Origin: Symsagittifera roscoffensis
Lineage: Eukaryota; Xenacoelomorpha; Acoela; Convolutidae
Length of the DNA stretch: 64,000 nucleotides
Assembly: GCF_963678635.1 (NCBI RefSeq)
Contig: NC_087065.1
Location: 21,829,480-21,893,479, forward strand
Direction: 5' to 3'
The position numbers and the translations under genes are program-made. Shown here piece after piece: positions 33,801 through 45,800 of the stretch. The notes beneath the pieces are model-generated. The model had not been told where the DNA came from, ran no database searches, and saw only the letters and a list, made by a program, of their open reading frames with translations. Within the stretch, counting starts at the first letter, position 1, and each line of letters starts with the position of its first letter.

Positions 33801-36800
33801 CGTGAGTGTCTATCAAGTCGGTTAAGTAGTCTTGAAGTTCGTTGAACATATTGTCAACATTGGTGTAGAATTGGGGGTTGAAGGGCCGATCTTTCATGGC
33901 ACCAACAATCCGGTCATAATCTCCTGACCCAAAACTGTAGAAGTTTGTCATTGCTGGGGGAGGATCGAAATGTTTAAGTTCTATTGCTGTTCTGATTGCA
34001 ATATGGTCAGAGCAGTCATAGATCTTATCAAAATTTTCATCGTGTTCAGAGTTCAACGTGTTTGTGCCGCAGGTCGGAAAGTTAATGCTCTGTTGAAGAA
34101 GCCTATCTTCTAACATTTCTAGGATTTCTTGTTCATCGTTTTCTTGACTGCTGAAAATGTCCCAGTTTGTAGATGGAAAGTTAATGTCTCCACATATGAC
34201 TGCTTTACTGTTTTTAGGGATGGCTTCGAGAATTTTGTTGAAACATTGGTAGTCATATCTGTATTGACTGGCTCTAGGGGGGTTGTAAAAGGAGCATATA
34301 TAGATGGTTTCGTTTGCTAGGGTTATGTTACATAGGACACAACATTCGACGTCGAGTTTTTTTTTGGGAGTTTAGTGAGTTCTTAATGGCAATCAGGGCA
34401 CCTCCGTGAGTGTTAGACGACTGCTGTGCTCTATCTGCTCGGTAAATGTTGTATTCAGCAAGTAGTAGTTCAGAGTTTGAGATATTTTAGTTTAACCATG
34501 TCTCACAAATACAAATAACACTGTACAAACCAATTTTTGTTGCATTTGCCATTTTGAATCTTCTTTCATAGTTAACTAAGCTGCGTGCATTAAATTGTAA
34601 AATGTGGAGATGATCTAGTCAAACGTTGGATGTTGTATTTTCTTGTTCTGGCTGGGAAGTTTGGTTTGATTGAACTTTTGCTCCATCATGGAAAAGCTCA
34701 AGGTTTCTTATTTTCGGTTTTTTTAGTGGTACGCCTTCTTCAAGCATTTCCCTACGTCGTTTCAGGCAGAGGTTATCTTTGATAGAATCTTCTTCAGATA
34801 GAGCACGTGACAGAAATATATTCATTTCTTTCATTTCGTCTCTTTTTTCAGTACTTTTTGCAATCACTAGATTGACTGCTGCTGGATTTTCAAGCGTAAC
34901 TAGAAGTGTTCTAGGCTTTTTCCTTTCTTTGTTGAATGTTCCAAGTCTTTTAAACTGGACTATTTTCGGTTTAACTCCTATGGTTCCCAAAATTTCCTCT
35001 AGTTTTTCGTGAGTTTGGACAAGATTCACGTCGGGTAGTTTATTAGGATCTTCATGGATCCCTTGCACTCTTACATTGTGTTCGATGCTGTGAGTGGTTG
35101 TGTTGTTGTTGTTTTTGGAGTTTTGAGGACTATTCACGTTTTTGTAGCTTTGAACTTTCTTCACGACGTTTGCGTAACTCTCGTCTACTTTGTCGTGTGT
35201 TTTCCTCAATGCTTCGTTTATTTTCTTTTCGACAATTTGAGCAATTTGCGTTTCGAGTGTCTCAGCATTGCTAGACATGTTTTTGTTGATTTTTTCTTCC
35301 AGATTGTTGACAGTCCTGTTCCGAATGAAGTTGTCGCGTTCGTTGTTTTCAATGCAGACGTTACAGAGTAACATTGAGTTGCGACCAAGCTCCTTTATTC
35401 CGTTGATGGCTACGTTTGATAGTCCTGTGCATGTTGGTTCTAGATGCATGTGACAACCACACGCTACACAGTTGTAACTTTTTTTCGGCTTTCGGTCTGG
35501 ACCTTGTGCAAGTTCGGCATGTGCGACTCATCGTTGAAGAGTTAACAGAGGGGGACTTTACAGAGGGATCTGTGATTCCCGAGAAAAGACGCCTGCGGTA
35601 CGATGCGTGCAGAGAAATATGCAAACCTGTGGATCCCGAAAAGGGGGCGCCTGCGGTTTGAAATTTCTAGAACATTCGATGGGGTCAGAGAAATATACAA
35701 ACCTGTGGATCCCGAAAAGGGGACGCCTGCGGTTTGATATTTCTAGAAAGGACAGAGGGAAGTACAATTCACAAACCTGCAGCTTACACTCAGTAAGGGC
35801 AGTAGCAGTGTCGGAAGGTGCACTCGTACTGGGTGAGATGACCTTCGTCGTTGAAAGCGTCAGAGTATTTCTTGTACAGTATCTTGTTCTTTATGATGCT
35901 TTTGATGCCCTTGAGACCTTCTGGGCTTAAGTGAATTTCGTCACTGCCTAGATGGTAAGTACTGTAAATCTTCTCACACACGCCTCTATACTTCCAATTT
36001 CCCTTCTTTTTCTGTATTTCGCGATTCACTCTCGCCGATCGGAATCGATATTCACTGCGGTGAGGGATTCCGATGACAAAAATCTGCTTTGCTAGTCTGC
36101 TTAGCTCCTCGGCTAATTCTGCGAGTTCGTTTGCAATATCTTCTTCAGGGACCGTGGAGGGCTCTCTTCCGTCAAAAGCGTCGTTTCCCCCAATGAGCAA
36201 AACTATGGTATTGTATTTGTCCTTCGGAGGTAGCAAGCCTCTGACCGCAGCGATACGGGCTCCAGGTAATGACAAAATGTTTGTGTTTGGGAATTCCAAG
36301 TGTCGCGCCTGCGAATCTGCTATCAGAAGGTTCTTTGACGAAGATGTTTTGAAAATATGATATCTCCTGGTTGACATTTAGAGCGAGGCAACCATTGCTA
36401 CCTCGAGAAATTCAAATTTATCTGAAACTATTTAATAAATGGGTTAACGTATTGATGGGTTAACGTATTGTTTCAATATTTCACAAAAAAAAACAATTTA
36501 AAAAAATGATTAATTTTCAGATTGTTTTTATAAAGTTGACTTTTTGTCTACAGAGGAATGTGGCGGCAAGTTCTGCCTATGTTTCAGGAGTGTGGTTCTT
36601 TCCGGCTGAAATTTATGAAATTTTTTTTGTTATTTGTTGTTGCGATTCAGCTCTCTTACAGATGCGTATAAATTTCATAACTGATAATTTTTGATAAAAT
36701 TGCAATATTTTCATAGGCTGTAGAGTTTTTTCAGATTTTCTGCAAGTTTTTTTTTTGTGGCAATTGTTTGTAATTTTTGCATTCATGTTTTTGATTTTTT

Positions 36801-39800
36801 TTTTTCATTTTGATCTTATACTATAGCGGATAGGGCGTTTATCCCCGATTTTTCTTGTTGGATATGCAGATTGTTTGGTTTCAAGATTTACTGTACAATT
36901 TTGGAGTACATATAGAAATTAACGTATCTCTATTTTTTGAACGAAATTCAAGGTAATCAAAAAGAAATGGATGGAGTTAAGCCCAAATCCTTCTTTTTTG
37001 TTTTGAAAGTAGTTGACTTCTATAACAATTGCAATATTTTTTTGTTTCTGAATTTTGAGTCTACGATTTCTTCAACAAAATTCATTCATGCTTTTCATTT
37101 TTCGTTTAAGACACTTCGCCTCTGTATTGAAGACTTGATCTATCTTACTTTTTTACTAATATTGTATCTGTTTTTAGAGAGGAAGAGTACGGGATTGATC
37201 CGCAAGAGGCAGAACAGGTGTATAAAAAGACATGTGAGATCCTGGGTGTGAAAGAAGAGCAGGGCAGGATGTTCTACGACAATATCCTTTTCTGTGTCGG
37301 TTGCAGGAGTCTCCTCACTGTGTTCAAACTAGACGGCAGGAGGACTTCAACGAGAGACATTGATATCGCTATCCTCAGATCACTACTCAGTGGTAAATTT
37401 TTCTCAAATTGGGTTAGTTTTGTCAAAAAAGAGTCAATCATAAAAGTTTCTGGACAATCAAAGAGCTTTATAATTATGAAGTTAAATCAATGAAGCTCGA
37501 AATTAAACGGAAAAAAAATCGATGGTTGTTCTGTTTTCTGGGGTATGTTGCTTGTGTTTACACTAGCGTTTAGCGTAGTATAGTATAACGAACCTTCTTT
37601 TTTTCTAACCCTACTCGCAAAAAAAGCGCTCTTTTATTTAGAAATTTCACTATAGCATTGGAAATTGCATAGCATCTGTTTTCTGCTTTATTTTTGGCTA
37701 GTGTTTGGTACCTATCAAGCGTCTGTGGCTGAGTGGTTGGTGTGTGAGACTCTTAATCTCTCGGTCTCAGCTTCAAATCTCAGACGTAGACGATTTTTTT
37801 ATACTAATTCGAGGCTTATTTTTAATTTTTCTTATTGCACTTTATTGAGCTGCTTTTTTTTTCGTGTTCTCGCTAGTGTTTGCGAAACGAAGCTTCGCGT
37901 CTGTGTTCAATTTTGGTTTTAAGGTTTATTTTTGGAAATAAGGTGGTCTAAAACAGATAGTAAAAGTAATTACTTGGAACTCTGTCGCAGGAGGGTTTTG
38001 TAAATCAAAATAATTGCGCAAGTCCTAACGACCATGGACCGAATTGTTCGATTGTCTGCGTTTCTATATTAGCCTTTTACGGATATTTGTGCTGAGCTGT
38101 GGCTACAAATTTTTTGCATGGTAATGGTAACCATCTAACTTTCGTGTTTAGTGAGCTCGAACAAGTTCGAGCAACTGAAGTTGGCGTTAGCCTGGAACAG
38201 ACTGGATATCGCCAAGTCAGAGATATTCTCCCTTGACCAGAGTCAGTCTCTCATTAGTGTAAGTAATACCAATTTAAAATTAAGGATAGCAGGTTGCTGT
38301 GCAAGTAGCACAGAATGTTCCTACCATAGTATCAAAAAAATCAATTTTTTTTTCAAATTAGTGTAGTTTTTTTAGCAGTTATAGTAAAATTAGCAAATAT
38401 GATATCAATGTTTTTGGGAGCAATTTTTTTAATTTTTTTTTGGGAGTGTTTGATTCCAAAAATGGAGCTAACAAGGTCCACAAATTAACTTTACTCGAGT
38501 AAAGCTAAGTTTTTACGGCTTAAATTAAGCAAAAATGAGCTATTGTAAGCTCAAAATAAGCTAATAATTGCTCGAAATTAGATCAAAAATTTCGCACCGG
38601 TTTTTCTCGTCACTCATTTTTTTCAGTTTTCTAATGTCATTCCAATCACGACTCAAATGGTTTTAATATGGTATATCACTCGACCCAATTCGATTTTTAT
38701 TTGTGATACTTGTTTTGCGTGGAAAACAAAATGAAAAACCTAAAACACACCCGAATACAAAGTTCTTCCCCACTTTGCAAATGGTCGGAACAAAAAGGAT
38801 AGCTCGTTGCTGTTGAAATTCTTGTCTTTTCTTTCGGCTGAGTGGAACTAAACCGAAGTCTATAAACGAGTTACATTCGATAATTAGAGTTGAATACGTA
38901 TATTTGACAATGGTTTTTATCAAAAAGCTGATCGATAAAAAATGGTTTTTGGAGTCATGGACATAGTGAATACTCTTATAATATAAAGTTCTTGGTGATT
39001 TTTCCTTTTTTTATGAAATTCTTAAATTTTGTTCACGCTAAAAATTTATTTTCCGCGGTTTGACTTTTGATTTTTTTCCTTTGTCCAAAGGAAGGCAAAC
39101 TCCACTATCGAACAGTATAAGTGTAAATTTCACGAAAAACGTGATCGACTTCTAGTTTCGGAAAAAGAATTTAATTTTCAGATTTCGCAGTGGAATAAAA
39201 AAATACCTTTTTATCCAGTTTTCCCAAATTGCGTTACTTTTATCAAAAAAGATCAATCATAATTGTTTTTGAAATTAAAGAGCTTTAAGGTCATCTATGT
39301 CTGACTTTTAAAATCGAAAGTTGAAGTTTTTTCAGAAAAGATTTCAATATTTTTTTTCTGTTTCTGAGTGCGTTTATGAGTTTTTTTAGTTCAGTTCAAT
39401 TTTTTGCATATCTTTCAAAATATTTTTTGTTGTCAAGAAGGCTCTTGTGGAATTTTCAAAATCTAATATTCATGGGATGAACGTAAGTTTTTAAGTTTTG
39501 ATTCCTTATTATAAGCCTGCTTGCTCGCTTTATTCGTTCGAAACTAGACCATCCAATCAAAAATTTTAAACCGGCTTTTCTCTACACTGCGGAGTATTTG
39601 TGGAATTCTTTTAATACTGTTTGAATCGCAATTGCAAGGTCTTTAATATAACATACCACTCGACCCCTTCCGTTGAATTTTTGTGGTACCCGATTTTGCG
39701 TGGGAAAAAAAACTAAACACACCCGAATACTAAGTTCCTGACTTTAATTTGGCTGGCTATGTAAGTAATAAATAGCACGCTTCGCTCTGAAGCTGGTAAT

Positions 39801-42800
39801 GAGGCAATTCTTCCCGGAAAGATATGACTAAACTCATAGGTTTTTTTTGAATCTTTTGATTTAATGTTTCTGATTTGCACCTGTTGGTTTACAGATAGAC
39901 CAGCTGCAGCAGCTGATGTACCAGGCTGTGTTGTCTGCAAAAGTACAATTCATCCAGCTTTTCATAGAACAGGGCGTCATCCTCAAGGAGTGGCTCACTC
40001 CTAAAGTGCTGCATGAGCTATACGTCAAGTCTGTAAGTAGGGCGACGGACGGTGATCAAGATCCTCGTCTTTTCTCTGATAATTTTTGTACTCAAATCTA
40101 GTGTCTTAAGATCTGCACAAACGCAGACTGCAAATCTTTAGTTTGACATCCTAGATAGAAATCTTTCAGCTTCTTTATGATCATAGAATTTCTTAAACTC
40201 ATTTTTCGCAATACTATCACCCGAGTCAAAAATAATTCAGGCTTTAAAACTTGCTTTAAACTTTTTTGTTTACAAATATATTTTTGCTGGTATAGTTCGA
40301 AGTCTAAAGTGAGTTTCAGCTCATTCTATTTTCTTCTGCTCTATTAATTGCAAACTGGCAAAATGTGGTGTTTCATAGGCGATGAGTCCCGTAAGTTGTT
40401 GATGCAAATCATTTTAACACTTCTGTCAAATCATCTAGCTTTGACTAAAAGTCATCACGTGGCCATGTGCATCATCTATCAGTTCCGTGGCGAGTACCAT
40501 TGCCTTACCATTTCAGTTTTAACTGTTTAACGCAATCTATAACCGTTTGTCCGCTTTAGCACGGAAAGATAAATAAAAGGCACCTCTAAAAATTCCTTCC
40601 GACCGATAAAAATATACGACCGAGAAAGCTATTGATTGTCTAACATCCTATTATATTTCAGTTTGCAAAGTCCGGGTTCCTGAAGAAATATCTCAATCAA
40701 AGAATTGTGAGTAGTTTTTAATTAAATTGTTAGCCCAGGTGCACAACGAATGCAAATGCTTAGTCTAGAAAGTGTCCAGTTGCCAGCTGGTACTGCATAT
40801 AAATTCTAAAACTTTGAAACAGTTAATAATACAATAAAATTTATTTCAAACTCACCATTTTTTTTGCTGAAGCAAAGGATATACTAAACGAGCAGTGGTT
40901 TTGCGGGCGATAGCAAATTGTGTCACATTGCTTCTGCTGAGATCAAATTGTTCCTGATCGTAAAGGGCCTCTGATCGACGTTTGATGCGCTACTCATTCG
41001 CAAAACATGATGTCAATGTTTTTAAGATTAATGAAGGTTGTGAGTAATGAACGTAGTGTGGGTGTTTGGGTTAATTTTAACATAAAAGAGTCCGTCATAA
41101 ATTGTTCTACAAATTCAAACAGCTTTAAGGCCATCTATTTTTTTCGTCGAAATTCAAAAGTTGAAGATTTTTGAAAAAAGCGAGTCGGTTTTTTTCAGTT
41201 TCGTTGCGTTCATGACTCTTGTTCAACTCTCAGTTGGCTATATATAGCGTTTCCAATGCTCTGAGAACATTACTAAAACAGTGTTTAAGAAATTGATTTT
41301 AAGATGATGAACATTATATGTGCTTAAACATTATATTATATATGCATAAACTAATGGGAAAAAAATATTAGGTGAATAATTAGACTTAATTAAGGCAGAC
41401 ACCCAATGAATAATTAGACTTAATTAAGGCCGACACCCAACAAACTGAAATAAAAATCCGAAAAAAAAACAATTAGAAATTTTGCATGGACTATTTAAAA
41501 ATCAATGACGATCGCTAAATAAGTAGTACATGTAAGATGTAGGTGGCATATTAAAAATAACTTAGATATGGTAACTTACTAAATTGACCATTCTGTGATC
41601 AAAGTTTTTAACGGGGAAAAATACACTTATCGCAAGTGTATTGCAAAAGGGTACTAGCCCTTTTTCCCGTTAATAACTTTGTTCAGTGAAGGCTTAATTT
41701 AGTAAATTACCATATCTAAGGTATTTTTTAATGTACCACCTACATCTTACATGTACTGCTTATTTAGCGATCGTCATTTATTTTTTGAATATTCCATGCA
41801 AATTTTGTAATTGTTTTTTTTTCGGAGAAAATTTGGATTTTTTATTTCAGTTCATTGGGTGTCGGCCTTAATTAAGTCTAATTATTCACCTAATGAACTA
41901 ATTTGAGATACCCATTTTTGACTGACGGACCCTAAACTTTTCTGAAGGCGCCTTGGGCGCCAATAAATATTAATTTTAAGGGGGGAACGCGCGCCGAAAA
42001 AGCAATTTTTTGGTCAAAATTTTCCAAAAAGTGCCTAAAAACATCCTTCTGGCCTGTTTTTTCAAAATTTTACCTGCGGCGCAGAAAAATGGACTAAAAC
42101 AGAGCCTTTTGATTGCTTCGAAATTTTTTTTGAAAATCCGCCCCTTATCCGTAGAGAAAATCCTAGATCCGCCCCTGATTTTATCATTTCTAAGTTGTTT
42201 ACACAAGCAAAGCTTGTGTTATAGTATGATTTCTCTCTTTTTCCAATTTAAGTCGCAAATATTGTTGCGACAAAATGTGTTCAATGCCAAAGCTAAGGTG
42301 TTCATGTAGCCAATGCTAAGGATATTAACACAGACTTTTATATTACAAATAGCACTTTAGCTTCAAGGTATCGTGGATCTGTAGCGTAGAGGTAGGGAAG
42401 GCGACTCGCACTAAAAAAAAGAGGGTTCGAACCTGGGCAGGGTCGGATGTTTTTATTAAACTTTTTCGTATACTAGTTAAAATGCGTCCGCTCTATAAAT
42501 TGAGGCATGTTAGTTGGTTTTTTGAAAATGACTAGTACTGCTAATGCGTCATAATTGGCTTTCGTCACTTAGCAATTATGTAGACTCATAGTTGGCGTGC
42601 GTCACTTAAGAAATTATGTAGACTCAAACTTTACTCAACAGTTTTTCCCAGTAGCGTTATCCGTCATATTTTTGCTTGTGTATGCGAAGTGCAACTTCGC
42701 CCCTGTGTTAAAATTGTCCGCGCGTCAAAAATTTTTGTCAGACTTTTGTTTGTGCGCTCGTTTTTACCGGTTTAGTTTTCGCAGCACTAAATTGGCCTAA

Positions 42801-45800
42801 AACTTAGGCATTTTTTACTTAAATGAAAAATATATTCAGTGTATTTCGGTTTTTGAAAGGTTAACCGAGTTCCTAGAAGTGCTGCCGATATTTTTTGCTA
42901 TTCAGTTTTTTCAAGTTGTTAATTAAAATTTTTTGGAAGTTGTTTAAGGTTCGATGAACGTAGTTCAGACTCTTATATAGGTCACGATGATTTTTTTCAG
43001 GAATTTAATCTCAGGCTCGAATTTACTTTTTCGCGGTTTGACTTATGATTTTTTTTCAAGTTCTTTTTTTTCCTTTGGTAAAAGCAAAGCAAACACTCTT
43101 TCAAAAAGCAAAAGTGTAAAGGTCAGGAAAATTGTGATAGACTTCTAGTTTCAAAAGTAGAGTTTAATTTTTTCAGATTTACCTGCGGAATGAAAACTTT
43201 ATCTACTAATCCAGTTTTCTCAAATTGGGTTAACTTTATCAAAATGTGGTAATCATAAATTGTTCTTGAAGTTCAAAGGGCTTTAAAGCCATCGATCTTT
43301 TTGGAAATGTTAAATTTGAAGTTTTTTCAACAAAATTATGTCAGTATTTTTTTTGTTTACTTGCATTCATTAAATCTTTTTTATTTTCCATTGTCTGTAA
43401 TTTGTGAGTTTGGTGCATTGGTAACATCCATGCTTGAGACGAAAAATCCCGGAAGTTAGATTCCAGTTGGGACCTGTTTTTTTGTTGAAACTCAAGTTTT
43501 TTTGACTATTTAAGACTTTCATGTCCGCTTATTTTTGTCGGCTTAGGTTCCGCGATTTTTTTACATGATTTTTGATATGAATTTTCATTTGCTTTTAACC
43601 ATAGTCATTCATTTTGTACCTCATTGTGTGGAAAAAAAATAATTTATGTTGACATTTTTGAGCTTTCTGGTTTGCAGTTAAATTGTTGATTTAGCTGCTT
43701 CTTAATATAGTTTCTGAAAAAGTTTGATACGAAGTAGTTCTATAGTATTTCTACCAGTACCAACAGAATATTTCAGCCTAGTTGCCGACTTATTTTTTTT
43801 TCAATAAAGGTTCTAGTGCGAAGCAGTGCTTTTTTGCACAGGTATTTGGCGAACGTATCCGCATTCAAGCGTTTCGAAAACTAAACAAACTAGCAGTGAG
43901 GATACTTTTTGCCGGGCAATTTTCAAGTGTTGAAGAGCGAAGTGAACTTACTTACAAAGGTCTTGATGACTTTTTTTTTAAGGAAAAGACCTTGAAATTC
44001 ACGCTCAGCTCAAATTTGATGCGATCCCCGGTTTGACCTTGATTTGTTTTCAGTTGAGTTCATTTCTTTAGTTAAAGGGAAGACAAACTCCACTTTTAAA
44101 CTGCAAAAATTTAAATTTCAGGTCATACGTGATTGACTCCTAATTAAACAAGCAAAGCTTGTCGTAGTATGAACTCTCTTTTTTTTCAAACTAAGTAGCA
44201 AATATTGTTGCGACGCAAATATTGTTGCGACAAAATGTGTTCAATGCCAAAGCTAAGGTGTTCATGTAGCCAATGCTAAGGATATTAACACAGACTTTTA
44301 TATTACAAATAGCACTTTAGCTTCAAGGTATCGTGGATCTGTAGCGTAGAGGTAGGGAAGGCGACTCGCACTAAAAAAAGAGGGTTCGAACATGGGCAGG
44401 GTCGGATGTTTTTATTAAACTTTTTCGTATACTAGTTAAAATGCGTCCGCTCTATAAATTGAGGCATGTTAGTTGGTTTTTTGAAAATGACTAGTACTGC
44501 TAATGCGTCATAATTGGCTTTCGTCACTTAGCAATTATGTAGACTCATAGTTGGCGTGCGTCACTTAAGAAATTATGTAGACTCAAACTTTACTCAACAG
44601 TTTTTCCCAGTAGCGTTATCCGTCATATTTTTGCTTGTGTATGCGAAGTGCAACTTCGCCCCTGTGTTAAAATTGTCCGCGCGTCAAAAATTTTTGTCAG
44701 ACTTTTGTTTGTGCGCTCGTTTTTACCGGTTTAGTTTCGCAGCACTAAATTGGCCTAAAACTTAGGCATTTTTTATTTAAATGAAAAATATATTCAGTGT
44801 ATTTCGGTTTTTGAAAGGTTATCCGAGTTCCTAGAAGTGCTGCCGATATTTTTTGCTATTCAGTTTTTTCAAGTTGTTAATTAAAATTTTTTGGAAGTTG
44901 TTTAAGGTTCGATGAACGTAGTTCAGACTCTTATATAGGTCACGATGATTTTTTTCAGGAATTTAATCTCAGGCTCGAATTTACTTTTTCGCGGTTTGAC
45001 TTATGATTTTTTTTCAAGTTCTTTTTTTCCTTTGGTAAAAGCAAAGCAAACACTCTTTCAAAAAGCAAAAGTGTAAAGGTCAGGAAAATTGTGATAGACT
45101 TCTAGTTTCAAAAGTAGAGTTTAATTTTTTCAGATTTACCTGCGGAATGAAAACTTTATCTACTAATCCAGTTTTCTCAAATTGGGTTAAATTTATCAAA
45201 ATGTGGTAATCATAAATTGTTCTTGAAGTTCAAAGAGCTTTAAAGCCATCGATTTTTTTTGGAAATGTTAAATTTGAAGTTTTTTCAACAAAATTATGTC
45301 AGTATTTTTTTTGTTTACTTGCATTCATTAAATCTTTTTTATTTTCCATTGTCTGTAATTTGTGAATTTGGTGCATTGGTAACATCCATGCTTGAGACGA
45401 AAAATCCCGGAAGTTAGATTCCAGTTGGGACCTGTTTTTTTGTTGAAACTCAAGTTTTTTTTGACTATTTAAGACTTTCATGTCCGCTTATTTTTGTCGG
45501 CTTAGGTTCCGCGATTTTTTTACATGATTTTTGATATGAATTTTCATTTGCTTTTAACCATAGTCATTCATTTTGTACCTCATTGTGTGGAAAAAAAATA
45601 ATTTATGTTGACATTTTTGAGCTTTCTGGTTTGCAGTTAAATTGTTGATTTAGCTGCTTCTTAATATAGTTTCTGAAAAAGTTTGATACGAAGTAGTTCT
45701 ATAGTATTTCTACCAGTACCAACAGAATATTTCAGCCTAGTTGCCGACTTATTTTTTTTTCAATAAAGGTTCTAGTGCGAAGCAGTGCTTTTTTGCACAG

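Larger units (their letters stand above)
31730..36378 (-). mobile_element. CR1-like LINE with esterase, PHD-like, EN and RT parts
   Basis: A nearly full-length non-LTR retrotransposon lying antisense in TRPM intron 7. In its own 5' to 3' order: SGNH esterase (36377-35790), a short tandem repeat, a PHD-like zinc finger and coiled-coil/RNA-binding ORF1 (about 35545-34619), AP-type endonuclease (about 34600-33700), reverse transcriptase (about 33500-32050), and a (CAA)n tail (31752-31730). The esterase plus PHD-type ORF1 is known from CR1-type LINEs. A few frameshifts and at least one stop interrupt the frames, so this copy is not active, but the damage is light for about 4.65 kb and suggests moderate age. 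The 5' end is set by the first ATG and could be somewhat further right. Confidence 0.88.

Noticed and set aside
42371-42450. A true tRNA gene (ACTCGC...GGTTCGAACC)
   Set aside because: A and B boxes are good, but no acceptor stem closes around them, and the block recurs inside a longer repeat (44,330; 46,290; 63,297). It is a tRNA-derived repeat core.
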